Shown: positions 45,442 through 57,245 of the stretch, piece after piece
How positions within the stretch are numbered: position 1 is the stretch's first letter
Layout of the letters: every line of letters begins with the position of its first letter
Source of the DNA: Paraburkholderia kururiensis JCM 10599 = LMG 19447
GTDB lineage: Bacteria > Pseudomonadota > Gammaproteobacteria > Burkholderiales > Burkholderiaceae
Length of the DNA stretch: 64,000 nt
Direction of reading: 5' to 3'
Assembly: GCF_003986935.1 (NCBI RefSeq)
Contig: NZ_RJZE01000007.1
Coordinates: 226,183 to 290,182, forward strand
Notes under the pieces: generated by a model
Seen by the model: the letters and a program-made list of their open reading frames with translations, nothing else
Databases searched by the model: none
Told to the model about the DNA's origin: nothing
Position numbers and translations under genes: made by a program

Positions 45442-45699
45442 GGCTTGCTCCCACCGTTGCGAGACCGATTAGCCTACTTCAAACGAAACCGGAGCCGCCA
45501 CCGAAAACTCAAACGGCCCTGATAAGCAGCCTCCCCAACTTTTGCTCGCTCTCGATCGATTCTGTCCTCCAACTGATGCGTCGTGAGCGCGGACGAAAAG
45601 TCTGCGAAGGCGATCGTTCAACAGTCCACAAAAAACGCTGAATGACGTTGAACTTCGCGGCCTTCCCACTGCACCACTCGGTACATGATGCGATCACGA
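45442..45699. other. Intergenic stretch without recognised gene
   Basis: This stretch lies between the transposase remnant and the racemase gene. Short open frames exist on the minus strand, but none has a recognisable domain or ribosome binding site. Lower GC than the flanks and the adjacent remnant suggest decayed mobile DNA. Confidence 0.4.
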
Positions 45700-46509
45700 T
45701 CAACCCAATCCATACGCCCGGCGCGCCAGTGCCAACGCCAGCACTTCCGCCGGGTCCACTAGCCTCCATTCCCGCGCTTCGTCGATGAACGGCATCGCGA
45801 GCGGAATCTCCGTGCATGCCATCACCATCGGCAGATCGCCGTGCTGTTCGTGCAACACACGGCCCACTGCCGCGAATCGCTCGCGCGCGAGCTCGAGCCT
45901 GCCGGCCTTGACCCCGTCATAGATCCCTTCCATCAACGCGCCGCGCTCCCGAGCCGTGGGCAGGACGCAGCGAATCCCGCACGCATCGAACGCCTGCTGA
46001 TAGAGCGCCATCCGATAGGTGCCCTCCGTTGCCAGCAGGATCGCCGACGTGACGCCGGAGGCGCGCAGATGCATGGCAGTTTCCTTCGCGATATGCAGCA
46101 GCTCGACATCGGGCTGTTCTCGCTGCAACGCCGCCTGCCACGCATGGGCGGTATTGCACGCGACTGCCACCGTGCGAGCGCCGAGGCGGGCGAGCCGCTC
46201 GATGGCCAATGACATGCCTTGCAGCGGTTGCGGCGCATTCGGGTCGAGCAACGCCCGGCTACGGTCCACCACCGGAATCTGCGCGAGCCAGTGCTCGGGG
46301 AACGCCTGATCGACGATCGGCGTGCCGTGCTCACGCAAACAGCGCTCGCATGCAGAGAGGAACAAACGCACGAAATCGACGCCTGCGGCGGGTCCCATGC
46401 CGCCGAGGATGCCGACGGGATGGCGGGCCCGCAGCGTCGCCCGCAGCTCAGCGGATGAAAGGCCGGGCACGATGCGCGCGCCGGACGGCAAGAGCGGGTC
46501 AGTGTTCAT
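45700..46509 (-). CDS. Aspartate/glutamate racemase family protein
   Basis: A 269-residue racemase-fold enzyme. The two catalytic cysteines are in VAVACNTAHAW and VMACTEIPLAM, the classic Asp/Glu racemase pair, and the N-terminal VGILGGMGPAAGVDF motif is present. It should interconvert L- and D-aspartate or glutamate. ATG 46509 is chosen for the compact N-terminus, though no strong ribosome binding site precedes it. It is divergent from the RpiR regulator and peptide operon. Confidence 0.87.
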   Translation of the reverse strand: MNTDPLLPSGARIVPGLSSAELRATLRARHPVGILGGMGPAAGVDFVRLFLSACERCLREHGTPIVDQAFPEHWLAQIPVVDRSRALLDPNAPQPLQGMSLAIERLARLGARTVAVACNTAHAWQAALQREQPDVELLHIAKETAMHLRASGVTSAILLATEGTYRMALYQQAFDACGIRCVLPTARERGALMEGIYDGVKAGRLELARERFAAVGRVLHEQHGDLPMVMACTEIPLAMPFIDEAREWRLVDPAEVLALALARRAYGLG

Positions 46510-46535
46510 CGAGATGCCGAATCGGTGAGAATGAG

Positions 46536-46597
46536 TTAGGGTTATCCCTAATGAAAATGTATTTTCGTCGAAGCTATTGTGGCGAAAAATTATTTTC
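46536..46597. promoter_or_regulatory. Three palindromes in the racemase/rpiR divergent promoter
   Basis: TTAGGG-TTAT-CCCTAA lies at 46536-46551. GAAAAT-GT-ATTTTC at 46553-46566 and GAAAAATTATTTTC at 46584-46597 are near-identical palindromes centred 31 bp apart, three helical turns. GAAAAT/ATTTTC operators are characteristic of RpiR-family regulators, so these are probable binding sites of the adjacent regulator controlling both directions. Confidence 0.7.
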
Positions 46598-46629
46598 ATG
46601 TCCAAGTTCTCAACCGTATCCGGGGTGCA

Positions 46630-47508
46630 ATGAGCAAGTCAGAGGCGTCCGTCGTCGACCGTATCGCGCAGGTGTTGCCGTCGCTGAGCGACGCGCATCG
46701 GCGCCTTGCCGACTACGTGCTCGCGAAGCCGTTCAAGGTCGCGGTCATGACGATCGACGAATTCGCAAGTGCCTGCGAAGTGTCCAACGCGACGGCCAAT
46801 CGCTTCGTGCGCAAGCTGGGTTTGCCGGGCTATCCGCAATTCCGGGCGTTGCTCGCACAAGGCTTCGAGCAAGCCCTCGCGCCCGTCGAGCGCCTGCGTC
46901 TCGAACGCACGCGCGCGGCATCGGCGGCGGACATCTTTTCCGCGTCTTTGTACGAGGACCAGCGCAATTTCGAGCTGACACGCATGTCGCTCAGCGCCGA
47001 CGGGTGCGAGAAGGCCGTGCAAGCCGTGCTTGGCGCGCGTCGAATTTTTATCGTCGGCTTCGGGTCGAGCGGGTTCCTCGCGGGTTTCCTCCAACGCAAT
47101 CTCACCGTGCACTGCGATGTCGTCAAAAGCCTCGCGACGCTAGGCGGCGTGTCGGAAGCGGCTCGCCAGATCTCGCGCATCCGCCAGGGCGATCTGCTGA
47201 TCTCGATCTGTTTCCCGCGCTATCTCGCCGACACCGTCACGCTGACGAAGTCGGCCCGCGAGGCCGGCGCGGGTGTGCTCGCCATCACCGACAAGCCGAC
47301 CTCGCCGATCGCCAGACACGCCGACGTCTGCCTCTATGCATCGAGCGAACGGCAGTACCTGTCGAACTCGGAAACAGCGGCGCTCGGCATGATCGAGGCG
47401 CTTTCGGCGGCGGTGGCGCATCGCTCCGAGAACTCGCTCGACGATGTGGCGCAACTGACCGAGGCGGTGATGCCGTGGCTAAGCAACCAGGATCAAAACC
47501 ATGACTGA
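46630..47508 (+). CDS. RpiR/MurR-family transcriptional regulator with SIS domain
   Basis: A 292-residue regulator. The N-terminal helix-turn-helix shows MTIDEFASACEVSNATANRFVRKLGLPGY, and the C-terminal SIS domain shows RRIFIVGFGSSGFLAGFLQRNL and GDLLISICFPRYLADTVTLTKSA. SIS domains usually bind phosphosugars (MurR senses MurNAc-6-phosphate). ATG 46630 follows GGGG. It overlaps the isoaspartyl peptidase gene by 8 bases and heads the operon. Confidence 0.9.
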   Translation: MSKSEASVVDRIAQVLPSLSDAHRRLADYVLAKPFKVAVMTIDEFASACEVSNATANRFVRKLGLPGYPQFRALLAQGFEQALAPVERLRLERTRAASAADIFSASLYEDQRNFELTRMSLSADGCEKAVQAVLGARRIFIVGFGSSGFLAGFLQRNLTVHCDVVKSLATLGGVSEAARQISRIRQGDLLISICFPRYLADTVTLTKSAREAGAGVLAITDKPTSPIARHADVCLYASSERQYLSNSETAALGMIEALSAAVAHRSENSLDDVAQLTEAVMPWLSNQDQNHD

Positions 47509-48496
47509 CGCTGTACTGGCGATTCACGGCGGTGCGGGCGCGATGGCGCGTGCGGACGCCTCCGCCGAAATGCGCGAGGCGTACGAAAACGCGCTCGCGC
47601 GCATCTTGCAGGATGCGGGACGCGTGCTGGAGCAGGGCGGCAGCGCGCTCGACGCGGTGACCGAGGCCGTCCGGTTGCTGGAGGAATGCCCGCTTTTCAA
47701 TGCGGGGCATGGTGCGGTATTCACGAGCGCCGGCACGCATGAACTCGACGCGTCGATCATGGACGGCCGCACGCTGCAGGCCGGCGCGGTCGCCAATCTG
47801 CGCACGGTGCGTAATCCGGTGCTCGCGGCGCGTGCGGTGATGGAGCGAAGCCAGCACGTGATGTTCGTCGCCGAAGGCGCGGAAGCCTTTGCGCGAGAGC
47901 AGGGGCTCGAATGCGTGGACCCGTCGTTCTTCTCGACGCCGTTACGCCGCGAACAACTCGAACGCGTGCAGCAGGCCGATGCGCGGCAAACGACGCTCGA
48001 TCACGATGCCGTCTCCACCGGCGCGGTGCCGCTATCGTTTTCCCACGCAACGCAGGGGGCTGCGCCGCTGGATGAAGACCGCAAGCTCGGCACGGTCGGC
48101 GCCGTGGCGCGCGACCGTCACGGCAACCTGGCCGCTGCTACGTCCACAGGCGGCATGACCAACAAGCAGCCGGGCCGCGTCGGCGACGCGCCGATCATCG
48201 GCGCGGGCTGCTATGCGGAGAACGGCACCTGCGCAATCTCGACCACCGGCAGCGGCGAGATGTTCATCCGCATGGTGGTGGCCCACGACATCGCGGCCCG
48301 CATGCGATACGCGGGCGCGTCGCTGGACGAAGCCGCGCATCACGTGGTTCACGAACAATTGCCGCGCATCGACGGACGCGGTGGTCTGGTGGCGGTCGAC
48401 GCACACGGCAACGTGAGCATGCCGTTCAACACGGAAGGGATGTACCGAGGCTTCATTCGCGCAGGACAGCCCCCGGTCGTCGCCATTTACAGGTAG
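47501..48496 (+). CDS. iaaA: Isoaspartyl peptidase / L-asparaginase, Ntn-hydrolase type
   Basis: A 331-residue plant-type asparaginase. It hydrolyses beta-aspartyl (isoaspartyl) dipeptides and is made as a precursor that cleaves itself between G197 and T198 (KLG-TVGAVA); T198 is the nucleophile. NLAAATSTGGMTNKQPGRVGD follows as in the E. coli enzyme. In E. coli iaaA also precedes the gsi genes, and the same order here supports the assignment. Its start overlaps the regulator gene. Confidence 0.93.
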   Translation: MTDAVLAIHGGAGAMARADASAEMREAYENALARILQDAGRVLEQGGSALDAVTEAVRLLEECPLFNAGHGAVFTSAGTHELDASIMDGRTLQAGAVANLRTVRNPVLAARAVMERSQHVMFVAEGAEAFAREQGLECVDPSFFSTPLRREQLERVQQADARQTTLDHDAVSTGAVPLSFSHATQGAAPLDEDRKLGTVGAVARDRHGNLAAATSTGGMTNKQPGRVGDAPIIGAGCYAENGTCAISTTGSGEMFIRMVVAHDIAARMRYAGASLDEAAHHVVHEQLPRIDGRGGLVAVDAHGNVSMPFNTEGMYRGFIRAGQPPVVAIYR

Positions 48497-48550
48497 CTCG
48501 GCCAAGGGCGTTCGCGGTGCGAAGGCCCGGCTCTTTTCGGCGGAAGAAAG

Positions 48551-50446
<1,896 letters not shown>

Positions 50447-50475
50447 TGTACCCACCCGCAACGAGGAGTAGAACC

Positions 50476-52023
50476 ATGCGAACGTTTCGCGCCACACAAT
50501 GGATTGGGGCCATTGCGCTGGCCTTTGGGGTTTTCACCGCGCCGTTGGCGATGGCCGCGAAAGACGTGACCATCGCGGTACCGGTCTCGCTCGATTCGCT
50601 GGATCCGTACAACACGAATCAGACGCTTGCACAGGCGGTCGGCAAGTCGTACTACGAGGGGTTGTTCGGCTTCGACAGGAACCTCAAGGTCCAGCCGCTG
50701 CTTGCGGAAAGCTACACGGCGAGTGCGGACGGTCTCAGCTATACGTTCAAGCTGCGTCAGGGGGTGAAGTTTCAGGACGGGACAGACTTCAATGCCGAGG
50801 CGGTCAAGGCTAATCTCGACCGCGTGCTCGACAAGAGCAACGGGCTGGCGCGTTACAACCAGTTCAACCGCATCAAGTCGGTGACCGTGCTGGACCCGTA
50901 TACGGTCAAGATCGAACTCAACGAGCCGTTCTCCGCCCTGATCAATGCGCTTGCGCATCCGTCCGCGATGATGATCTCGCCGGCCGCGCTGAAGAAGTGG
51001 GGTAAAGACATTGCGCTCCATCCGGTCGGCACGGGCCCGTTCGAGTTCGTCGAATGGAAGCCGGCCGAGTACGTGAAGGTGAAGAAGTTCGACGGCTATT
51101 GGCGTAAAGGCTATCCGAAGATCGACACGCTGACCTTCCGCACGGTGACCGACAACAACACCCGCGCGGCGGTCGTGCAGACGGGCGAGGCGCAATTCGC
51201 TTATCCGGTACCGTACGAGCAAGCGGGTCTGCTCAAGGCGAACCCGAAGCTCGAGCTGGTTGCGAGTCCGTCGATCAAGACGCGCTACATATCGATGAAT
51301 ACGTTGCAAAAGCCGTTCGACGATGTACGGGTGCGCGAAGCCGTCAACTATGCGATCAACAAGGACGCGCTGGCGAAGGTCGCATTCGCCGGCTACGCGT
51401 TCCCGGCGCAGGGTGTGGTGCCGCAAGGCGTGGCGTTCGCAGAGAAGATGGCGCCGTGGCCATACGATCCCGCAAAGGCGCGCGAACTTCTTCAGGAGGC
51501 GGGATACCCGGCGGGTTTCTCGACAACGCTATGGTCGGGCTATAACGACGGCACGTCGGCGAAGGTCGTGCAGTTTCTGCAGCAGCAATTGGCGCAAGTC
51601 GGCATCAAGGCCACGATCGAATTGCTCGAGTCGGGCCAGAACGTGCAGCGCGTCCAGACAGTGAAGGATCCGAAAACCGCGGCGGTACGCATGTACTACG
51701 GCGGCTGGTCGGCTTCGACGGGTGAAGCCGACTGGGCGCTGCGTCCGTTGCTGACCACCAACGCCTGGCCGCCCGTGTTCTACAACACGGCGTACTACTC
51801 GAACAAGGACGTCGACAAGGATGTGTCCGACGCGTTGCTGATCACCGATGCCGCGAAGCGGCAGCAGCTCTACGCCGATGCGCAGCAGCGCGTCTGGAAG
51901 GATGCGCCATGGGCGTTCCTCACCACGGATCGCAACCTGTCGGTCGAGAACAAGCGCCTGACAGGTTTTTATGCCATGCCAGACGGTTCGTTCAACTTCA
52001 GCGACGTCGATCTGACGCAATAA
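50476..52023 (+). CDS. gsiB: Peptide/glutathione-binding protein (GsiB-like)
   Basis: A 515-residue periplasmic binding protein of the oligopeptide family. ACGAGGAG precedes ATG 50476. The signal peptide is cleaved near AMAAKD. Family motifs include [58 protein letters not shown] and [20 protein letters not shown]. It delivers peptides to the permeases encoded just downstream. Confidence 0.9.
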   Translation: MRTFRATQWIGAIALAFGVFTAPLAMAAKDVTIAVPVSLDSLDPYNTNQTLAQAVGKSYYEGLFGFDRNLKVQPLLAESYTASADGLSYTFKLRQGVKFQDGTDFNAEAVKANLDRVLDKSNGLARYNQFNRIKSVTVLDPYTVKIELNEPFSALINALAHPSAMMISPAALKKWGKDIALHPVGTGPFEFVEWKPAEYVKVKKFDGYWRKGYPKIDTLTFRTVTDNNTRAAVVQTGEAQFAYPVPYEQAGLLKANPKLELVASPSIKTRYISMNTLQKPFDDVRVREAVNYAINKDALAKVAFAGYAFPAQGVVPQGVAFAEKMAPWPYDPAKARELLQEAGYPAGFSTTLWSGYNDGTSAKVVQFLQQQLAQVGIKATIELLESGQNVQRVQTVKDPKTAAVRMYYGGWSASTGEADWALRPLLTTNAWPPVFYNTAYYSNKDVDKDVSDALLITDAAKRQQLYADAQQRVWKDAPWAFLTTDRNLSVENKRLTGFYAMPDGSFNFSDVDLTQ

Positions 52024-52092
52024 GCGGATCGCGCATCCGGTATCGGAGCGCGGGCGGGTCCGCCCGTTCGCGCTCGTCAACACGGACTTGCC

Positions 52093-53013
52093 ATGTTTGT
52101 CTATATCGCCAGGCGGCTCCTCGGGGCCGTCCCGACTCTGGTGTTCGTCGCGGTCGCCGTGTTTCTGTTCGTGCACGTGTTGCCCGGCGACCCTGCCCGG
52201 CTCGCGGCCGGGCCCGAAGCGGACGAAGCGACCGTCACTCTGGTGCGCCACCAACTCGGTCTCGACCTGCCGATGCCGAAACAGTTCGTACGCTACTTCG
52301 ATCACGCACTGCACGGCGATCTGGGCCAGTCGCTGCGGACGAAGCGCCCGGTCTCGCTCGAGATCGCCGACCGCTTCATGCCCACTTTCATTCTGACGAT
52401 CACCAGCATGCTGTGGTCGGTCGTATTCGGGCTCGTGGTCGGTATCGTATCGGCGGTCTGGCGCAATCGCGCACCGGACGCGGTCGGCATGACGCTCGCC
52501 GTCTCGGGCATCTCGTTCCCGGCGTTCGCGCTCGGCATGGTGCTGATGCAGATCTTCTCGGTTCAACTCGGCTGGCTGCCGTCGATTGGCGCCGGCTCAT
52601 GGCAGCACTACATCCTGCCGTCGATCACGCTCGGCGCCGGTGTGGCGGCGGTCATGGCGCGCTTCACGCGTGCCGCGTTCGTCGAAGTCATGCAGGAAGA
52701 CTATGTGCGCACGGCGCGGGCCAAGGGGTTGTCCGAGTGGTTCGTCGTCGTCAAGCATACGTTCCGCAACGCGCTGATTCCGGTCGTCACGATGATGGGC
52801 CTGCAGTTCGGCTTTTTGCTGGGCGGCTCGATCGTCGTGGAAGCGGTCTTCGCATGGCCGGGTATGGGCAGCCTGCTCGTCGATTCGGTGAACATGCGCG
52901 ACTACCCGGTGATCCAGGGGCTGATTCTTCTGTTCTCCGTCGAGTTCATCGTGATCAATATCGTGGTGGACGTGCTGTACGGATTGATCAATCCGACCAT
53001 CCATTATCAGTAA
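52093..53013 (+). CDS. gsiC: Peptide/glutathione ABC permease (GsiC-like)
   Basis: A 306-residue permease of the DppB/GsiC class. It opens [19 protein letters not shown] with six predicted helices. The ATPase-docking loop is [24 protein letters not shown], followed by [20 protein letters not shown]. It starts 69 bases after gsiB and precedes its partner permease by 17 bases. Confidence 0.9.
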   Translation: MFVYIARRLLGAVPTLVFVAVAVFLFVHVLPGDPARLAAGPEADEATVTLVRHQLGLDLPMPKQFVRYFDHALHGDLGQSLRTKRPVSLEIADRFMPTFILTITSMLWSVVFGLVVGIVSAVWRNRAPDAVGMTLAVSGISFPAFALGMVLMQIFSVQLGWLPSIGAGSWQHYILPSITLGAGVAAVMARFTRAAFVEVMQEDYVRTARAKGLSEWFVVVKHTFRNALIPVVTMMGLQFGFLLGGSIVVEAVFAWPGMGSLLVDSVNMRDYPVIQGLILLFSVEFIVINIVVDVLYGLINPTIHYQ

Positions 53014-53030
53014 GAGCGAGGGGAGTCGCC

Positions 53031-53930
53031 ATGAATCGAATCGAAGCCCCGGCGTTGCGCGTCAACATCGCGCCGGCGGGCCGTGTGCGTACGCCAGTTC
53101 GCGAGTTCTGGCGCAAGTTTCGCAAGCAGAAGCTGGCGATGTGGGCCGGCGTGTTCGTGCTGCTGCTCGTGCTCGTCGCGATCGCCGCGCCGTGGATCGT
53201 GCCGTTCGATCCGGAAACTTATTTCGACTACGACGCGCTGAACGCCGGTCCGTCGTGGCTGCACTGGATGGGCGTGGATGCGCTCGGACGCGATGAGTTC
53301 AGCCGTATCGTGATGGGCTCGCGCATCTCGCTGGCCGCGGGCTTCGTCTCCGTGGCGCTCGGTGCCGTCGTCGGCACGGTCATGGGCTTGCTGGCGGGAT
53401 ACTACGAAGGCTGGTGGGACCGTATCGCGATGCGGGTATCGGACGTGCTGCTGGCCTTTCCCGGCATTCTGCTTGCGATCGGCGTGGTCGCGGTGCTGGG
53501 CTCGAGCATGGTCAACGTGATCATCGCGGTTGCGGTATTCAGCGTGCCGGCGTTTGCGCGGCTCGTGCGCGCGAGCACGCTGTCGATCAAGCACATGCTT
53601 TACATCGAGGCGATGCGCAGCATCGGCGCCTCGGACTTTGTGATTCTGTTTCGGCACATTCTGCCCGGTACGATTTCGCCGATCGTCGTGTACGGGACGA
53701 TGCGCATCGGCACGTCGATCATCACCGCAGCGAGCTTGTCGTTCCTCGGCATGGGCGCGCAACCGCCGACGCCGGAGTGGGGCGCGATGCTCAACGATGC
53801 GCGCTCGGACATGATGCTCGCGCCGCACGTGGCGATTTTTCCCGCGGTGGCGATCTTCCTGACCGTGCTGGCCTTCAATCTGCTCGGGGATGGTCTGCGC
53901 GACGCGCTCGACCCCAAGCTCGACCGGTGA
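53031..53930 (+). CDS. gsiD: Peptide/glutathione ABC permease (GsiD-like)
   Basis: A 299-residue permease of the DppC/GsiD class. GGGGAGTCGCC precedes ATG 53031. After a cytoplasmic head, six helices are predicted, starting with [20 protein letters not shown]. The periplasmic [14 protein letters not shown] segment and the docking loop [23 protein letters not shown] are diagnostic. It pairs with GsiC. Confidence 0.9.
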   Translation: MNRIEAPALRVNIAPAGRVRTPVREFWRKFRKQKLAMWAGVFVLLLVLVAIAAPWIVPFDPETYFDYDALNAGPSWLHWMGVDALGRDEFSRIVMGSRISLAAGFVSVALGAVVGTVMGLLAGYYEGWWDRIAMRVSDVLLAFPGILLAIGVVAVLGSSMVNVIIAVAVFSVPAFARLVRASTLSIKHMLYIEAMRSIGASDFVILFRHILPGTISPIVVYGTMRIGTSIITAASLSFLGMGAQPPTPEWGAMLNDARSDMMLAPHVAIFPAVAIFLTVLAFNLLGDGLRDALDPKLDR

Positions 53931-53967
53931 CGCGAACCGGTACCCGCGATTCAACCTAAGGTATCGA

Positions 53968-55089
53968 ATGCCTGTACAGCAAGCCGGTGTGCCCGGCGCA
54001 GTCGCTGCAGAAGCCGTTCCACGGATCGGTGTTCTGCCGTCGGGGCAGCGCGATCTCATCAGCGACGTGCCCGGCGTGACGGTCGGCCACGCGACGCTCG
54101 ACGACGGGGACATTCAAACCGGCGTCACCGTCGTCATGCCCCATGACGGCGACACGTTCCTCCGAAAGACGCCGGCGGCCGCGGCGGTCATCAACGGCTT
54201 CGGCAAAAGCATCGGACTCGTGCAACTGCAGGAGCTAGGCGTGCTCGAAACGCCGATCGCGCTCACGAATACGTTTTCCGTGGGCGCCATCGCCGCGTCT
54301 CAGATACGCGCGGCGATAAACTGCCATCCGGAGATCGGCCGGCAATGGGCTACCGTCAATCCGTTCGTGTTCGAGTGCAACGATGGCCATCTGAACGATA
54401 TCCAGGCGATGGCGGTGTCGGCCGAACACTATACGAAGGCTTGCCACGAGGCGACGGCCGAGTTCGCTCAAGGCTCCGTGGGAGCGGGGCGAGGGATGTC
54501 GATGTTCGGCTTCAAGGGCGGCGTGGGTTCCGCCTCGCGCATCGCCACGTTGACGGACGGGCAACGATATGTGCTGGGCGCACTGGTGCTGGCCAACTTT
54601 GGGCGCATCGAGAACCTCACGGTGGCCGGGCAGCCGCTCGGGCGCCGCATCGTCGCGCAAGGATCCCGCGCGGACAGCGCACGCGCCGAGCCGGAGAAAG
54701 GCTCCATCATCATGATCGTCGCGACCGATGCGCCGCTCGACGTCCGGCAGCTGGAGCGCCTGGCGAAGCGCTCGGCGGCCGGGCTCGCACGCACGGGTTC
54801 GGTGTATGGCCATGGCAGCGGCGATATCGCGCTCGCGTTCAGCTCGGCGTGGCAAGTCCCGCATCTCGCGAGCGAGCCGATGCCCGCCGTGCAGATGGTG
54901 CACGAATCGATGCTCGATCCGCTGTTCGACGCCTGCGCGGAAGCGGTCGAGCAGGCGATCGTCCATGCGCTGTGGCGTGCCACGACCGTGACCGGGCGCG
55001 ATGGACATCGACGCGAAGCCATCGTCGATGCGGTACCGAACTGGCGCACGCTACTGGCGGCTGCGCATTCAAGCGAGCAATCATCGTGA
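53968..55089 (+). CDS. P1-family peptidase, DmpA-type D-/L-aminopeptidase
   Basis: A 373-residue Ntn-like peptidase related to DmpA (L-aminopeptidase D-Ala-esterase/amidase). The precursor cleaves itself before a serine; the site is G245-S246 in EPEKGSIIMIVATDAPLD. GVTVGHATLDDGDIQTGVTVVMPH and GSVGAGRGMSMFGFKGGVGSAS are family motifs. It has no signal peptide. It follows the importer and so acts on incoming peptides, releasing N-terminal D- or L-residues. Its stop overlaps the next start. Confidence 0.88.
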   Translation: MPVQQAGVPGAVAAEAVPRIGVLPSGQRDLISDVPGVTVGHATLDDGDIQTGVTVVMPHDGDTFLRKTPAAAAVINGFGKSIGLVQLQELGVLETPIALTNTFSVGAIAASQIRAAINCHPEIGRQWATVNPFVFECNDGHLNDIQAMAVSAEHYTKACHEATAEFAQGSVGAGRGMSMFGFKGGVGSASRIATLTDGQRYVLGALVLANFGRIENLTVAGQPLGRRIVAQGSRADSARAEPEKGSIIMIVATDAPLDVRQLERLAKRSAAGLARTGSVYGHGSGDIALAFSSAWQVPHLASEPMPAVQMVHESMLDPLFDACAEAVEQAIVHALWRATTVTGRDGHRREAIVDAVPNWRTLLAAAHSSEQSS

Positions 55090-55904
55090 AGATCTTGATT
55101 TCCACCGATATCGAAGGCGTGGCCGGCGTCACCCACGTCGAGCAAACGCGCAGCGGCAACGCCGAGTACGAGCGGGCGCGAGCCTGGATGACCGACGAGG
55201 CGAATGCGGCGATCCGCGGCGCATTCGCAGGCGGCGCGACCGAGGTCCTCGTCAACGATTCGCACGGCGGCTTTCGTAATCTGCTGCTTGACCGGCTCGA
55301 CGTGCGCGCGCAAACCATCACCGGCAAGCCGCGTTACCTCGGGATGATGGCGGGCGTTGAGCAGGATTGCGATGCCGTTTATATGGTCGGCTATCACGCG
55401 CGGTCGCAAACCACCGGCGTGCTGGCGCATACGATCAATAGCTTTGCGTTCAGAAGCGTGCGAGTGAATGCCGAGGAGTTCGGGGAGGCCGGTCTATACG
55501 GTGCGTTGGCCGGGGAGTTTGGCGTGCCGGTGGCGCTGCTCTCAGGCGACGATGTCTTTCTGGCCGAAACGGCGCCGATTTTTCCCGGGGCGGTCGGCGT
55601 GGAAACGAAGCGGGCTTACGGCAACGCAGCGTGCACGAGCGTCGCGCCGTCGCGCGCCTGCGCGCTGATCGAAGAGGCGGCGCGACGTGCCGTATCCGAT
55701 GCGAGGGAATTGCTGCCGTTCAGGATCGACGCGCCGTTGGAATGCGAGTTGGCCACGCAGACGCCGGGACAGGCGGATTTGTTTTGCCAATGGCCGGACA
55801 TGCGGCGCGTCGACGGCAGCACACTGCGCTTTGGCGCGGACAGTATGCAGTCGCTGGTGCGGGTGCTCAACTGTCTGTCCGCCATGTCGTTCATGTTGCG
55901 CTGA
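55086..55904 (+). CDS. dppA: DppA-family D-aminopeptidase
   Basis: A 272-residue zinc D-aminopeptidase (M55). The GTG at 55086 overlaps the previous stop (GTGA). Zinc ligands known from B. subtilis DppA are matched by D8 and E10 (STDIEGVAG), H60 (VNDSHGG), H104 (GYHARS) and the Glu in NAEEFGEAG. DppA releases N-terminal D-Ala from peptides. As the last gene of the operon, it supports a role in recycling D-amino-acid-containing peptides. Confidence 0.9.
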   Translation: MKILISTDIEGVAGVTHVEQTRSGNAEYERARAWMTDEANAAIRGAFAGGATEVLVNDSHGGFRNLLLDRLDVRAQTITGKPRYLGMMAGVEQDCDAVYMVGYHARSQTTGVLAHTINSFAFRSVRVNAEEFGEAGLYGALAGEFGVPVALLSGDDVFLAETAPIFPGAVGVETKRAYGNAACTSVAPSRACALIEEAARRAVSDARELLPFRIDAPLECELATQTPGQADLFCQWPDMRRVDGSTLRFGADSMQSLVRVLNCLSAMSFMLR

Positions 55905-55958
55905 GGCAGGGGGCGCCCCCTTCCACACTGGCTTCCACCGCCACACGCAACGATCTGA

Positions 55959-56264
55959 CATATCTACAGGCTGGTGTTCAGCCGGCTACGGAGCATGCTG
56001 GTCGCCGTTGAGGAAACCGCCACGTCGGCGGGCAAGGCAGGTCAGGGGGAAACGAAGGCGGAACGTCCGTCCATGAAGGCGGCCGCAGGCGCCGCCATCT
56101 CGCTGTTCGCGATGCGTCATGCCGCATTCGGCGCGCTGATGCTCGCGGGCGTGGTGCCGGTCGCGCTCGCGCAGATCGTGCCGACGCCGGGCACCAGCAC
56201 GCATGTGAAACGAGCGGAAGCTCGATGCATCATTGTTCGGCCCGTCTGTAACCTTGAGGGGTAG
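55959..56264 (+). pseudogene. Decapitated two-partner secretion protein: ESPR and signal peptide fragment
   Basis: From 55959 the frame reads HIYRLVFSRLRSMLVAVEET and continues ATSAGKAGQ, the extended signal peptide region of large type V exoproteins (filamentous haemagglutinin or CdiA type). A signal core follows (FGALMLAGVVPVALAQIV). A TGA precedes the usual MNK start, and after about 80 residues the frame runs into unrelated DNA, so both ends are lost. It lies directly after the peptide operon and before IS debris. Confidence 0.7.
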
Positions 56265-56378
56265 TGAACCTGTTGTGCGACCAGCAGTAGCCTGGGAAGA
56301 CATGCGTCACTGGCAACGGTGGGGTATGACGCTCTTCTGACAACGTAGCCCTCGATAAGAGCACTCGTACGTTGTGAG
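56265..56378 (+). other. Structured non-coding block next to IS debris
   Basis: This block has no open frame of note but contains the stem pair ACAACGTA (56340-56347) and TACGTTGT (56368-56375). It sits between the exoprotein fragment and the transposase tail. It may be an IS end or leader region; no element could be named. Confidence 0.35.
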
Positions 56379-56774
56379 ATGTGCGCGTGGAAACTCCCAG
56401 CAGCAGTAGGGGGTGAGCATGACATGAATCTGCGGGTGTACTGGCCCAGCGCCTGTCCTCAATGCCATTTCAAGGAGCGATGTTCGCCCGCCGACCATCG
56501 CCGCATCCGACGATGGGAGCATGAACATATCCTGGAAGCCATGCAGCGCCGGCTGGACCGGAAACCTGATGCAATGACCATCCGCAGAAGTACCGTCGAG
56601 CAGGTCTTTGGCACACTCAAGTACTGGATGGGTTACACGCACTTCCTGACCCGAATGCTTGGGCGGGCGAGCACCGAAATGAGCCTCCAGGTGCTGGCCT
56701 ACAACCTCAAGCGCGTCATGAATATACTTGGGGTTGAGCGGATGGTGAAGGCCATGGGGATGGCGGGAAGCTGA
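56379..56774 (+). pseudogene. IS1182-type transposase, C-terminal fragment
   Basis: About 115 residues from the end of an IS1182-family DDE transposase. CPQCHFKERC is the cysteine cluster, RRIRRWEHEHILEAMQRRL follows, then STVEQVFGTLKYWMGYTHFL with the last catalytic Glu, and STEMSLQVLAYNLKRVMNIL. The first two thirds are missing. Its native 3' end is kept, with a terminator right after the stop. Confidence 0.8.
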
Positions 56775-56793
56775 GGCTCGGAAGAGCCTTTTT
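56774..56793 (+). terminator. Terminator after the IS1182 fragment
   Basis: AGGCTC and GAGCCT form a 6-bp stem with a GGAA loop, followed by five T residues. It begins in the stop codon of the transposase fragment. Confidence 0.75.
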
Positions 56794-57245
56794 ATGACCA
56801 GCGATGCCGGCACGACTGTCAGGCTATAAAGCCCGGTCGACCACGCCAAAGTCGCGGACCTCAATGCGCAAAATTGGTTTCCACACGACCTGGACCCGTT
56901 GCCGCCGTTCACTGTCTGCCACGATTGAGGTCTCCTTTCGGCGTGGAAGTGCCGTTCGCACAACCGTTGCCAGCAGCAACTTACTTCGAGCTGTGAAACC
57001 GGGTCGTCGTCGCCGGCGTCGACGATTCACGACCAGAATTGTTGAAGTGAGTCGCATCTGAGCCGCCTGCTACACTGCCTAACTCGCAAGTCGTCCCTGT
57101 AGTCCAATGATCGCAACCTGGGCTATGTAGTCCGTAGTTAGTAGCTTGAGCGAAAACATTTCCATGACGCGGCGACGACCCGAAAGTTCGCCTGCATGGC
57201 GTTCGGCGGCGCTTTCCAAACCTTACCATCCAGAGGGGACAATCT
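56794..57245. other. Intergenic stretch without recognised gene
   Basis: About 450 bases between the transposase tail and the acyltransferase. A short Arg-rich open frame exists but shows no domain. GC is lower than the genome average. Probably decayed mobile DNA plus the promoter of the next gene. Confidence 0.4.

Noticed and set aside
55908..55921. GGGGGCGCCCCC palindrome after the DppA gene as a terminator
   Set aside because: No loop and only two T residues follow, so it is not a convincing rho-independent terminator.
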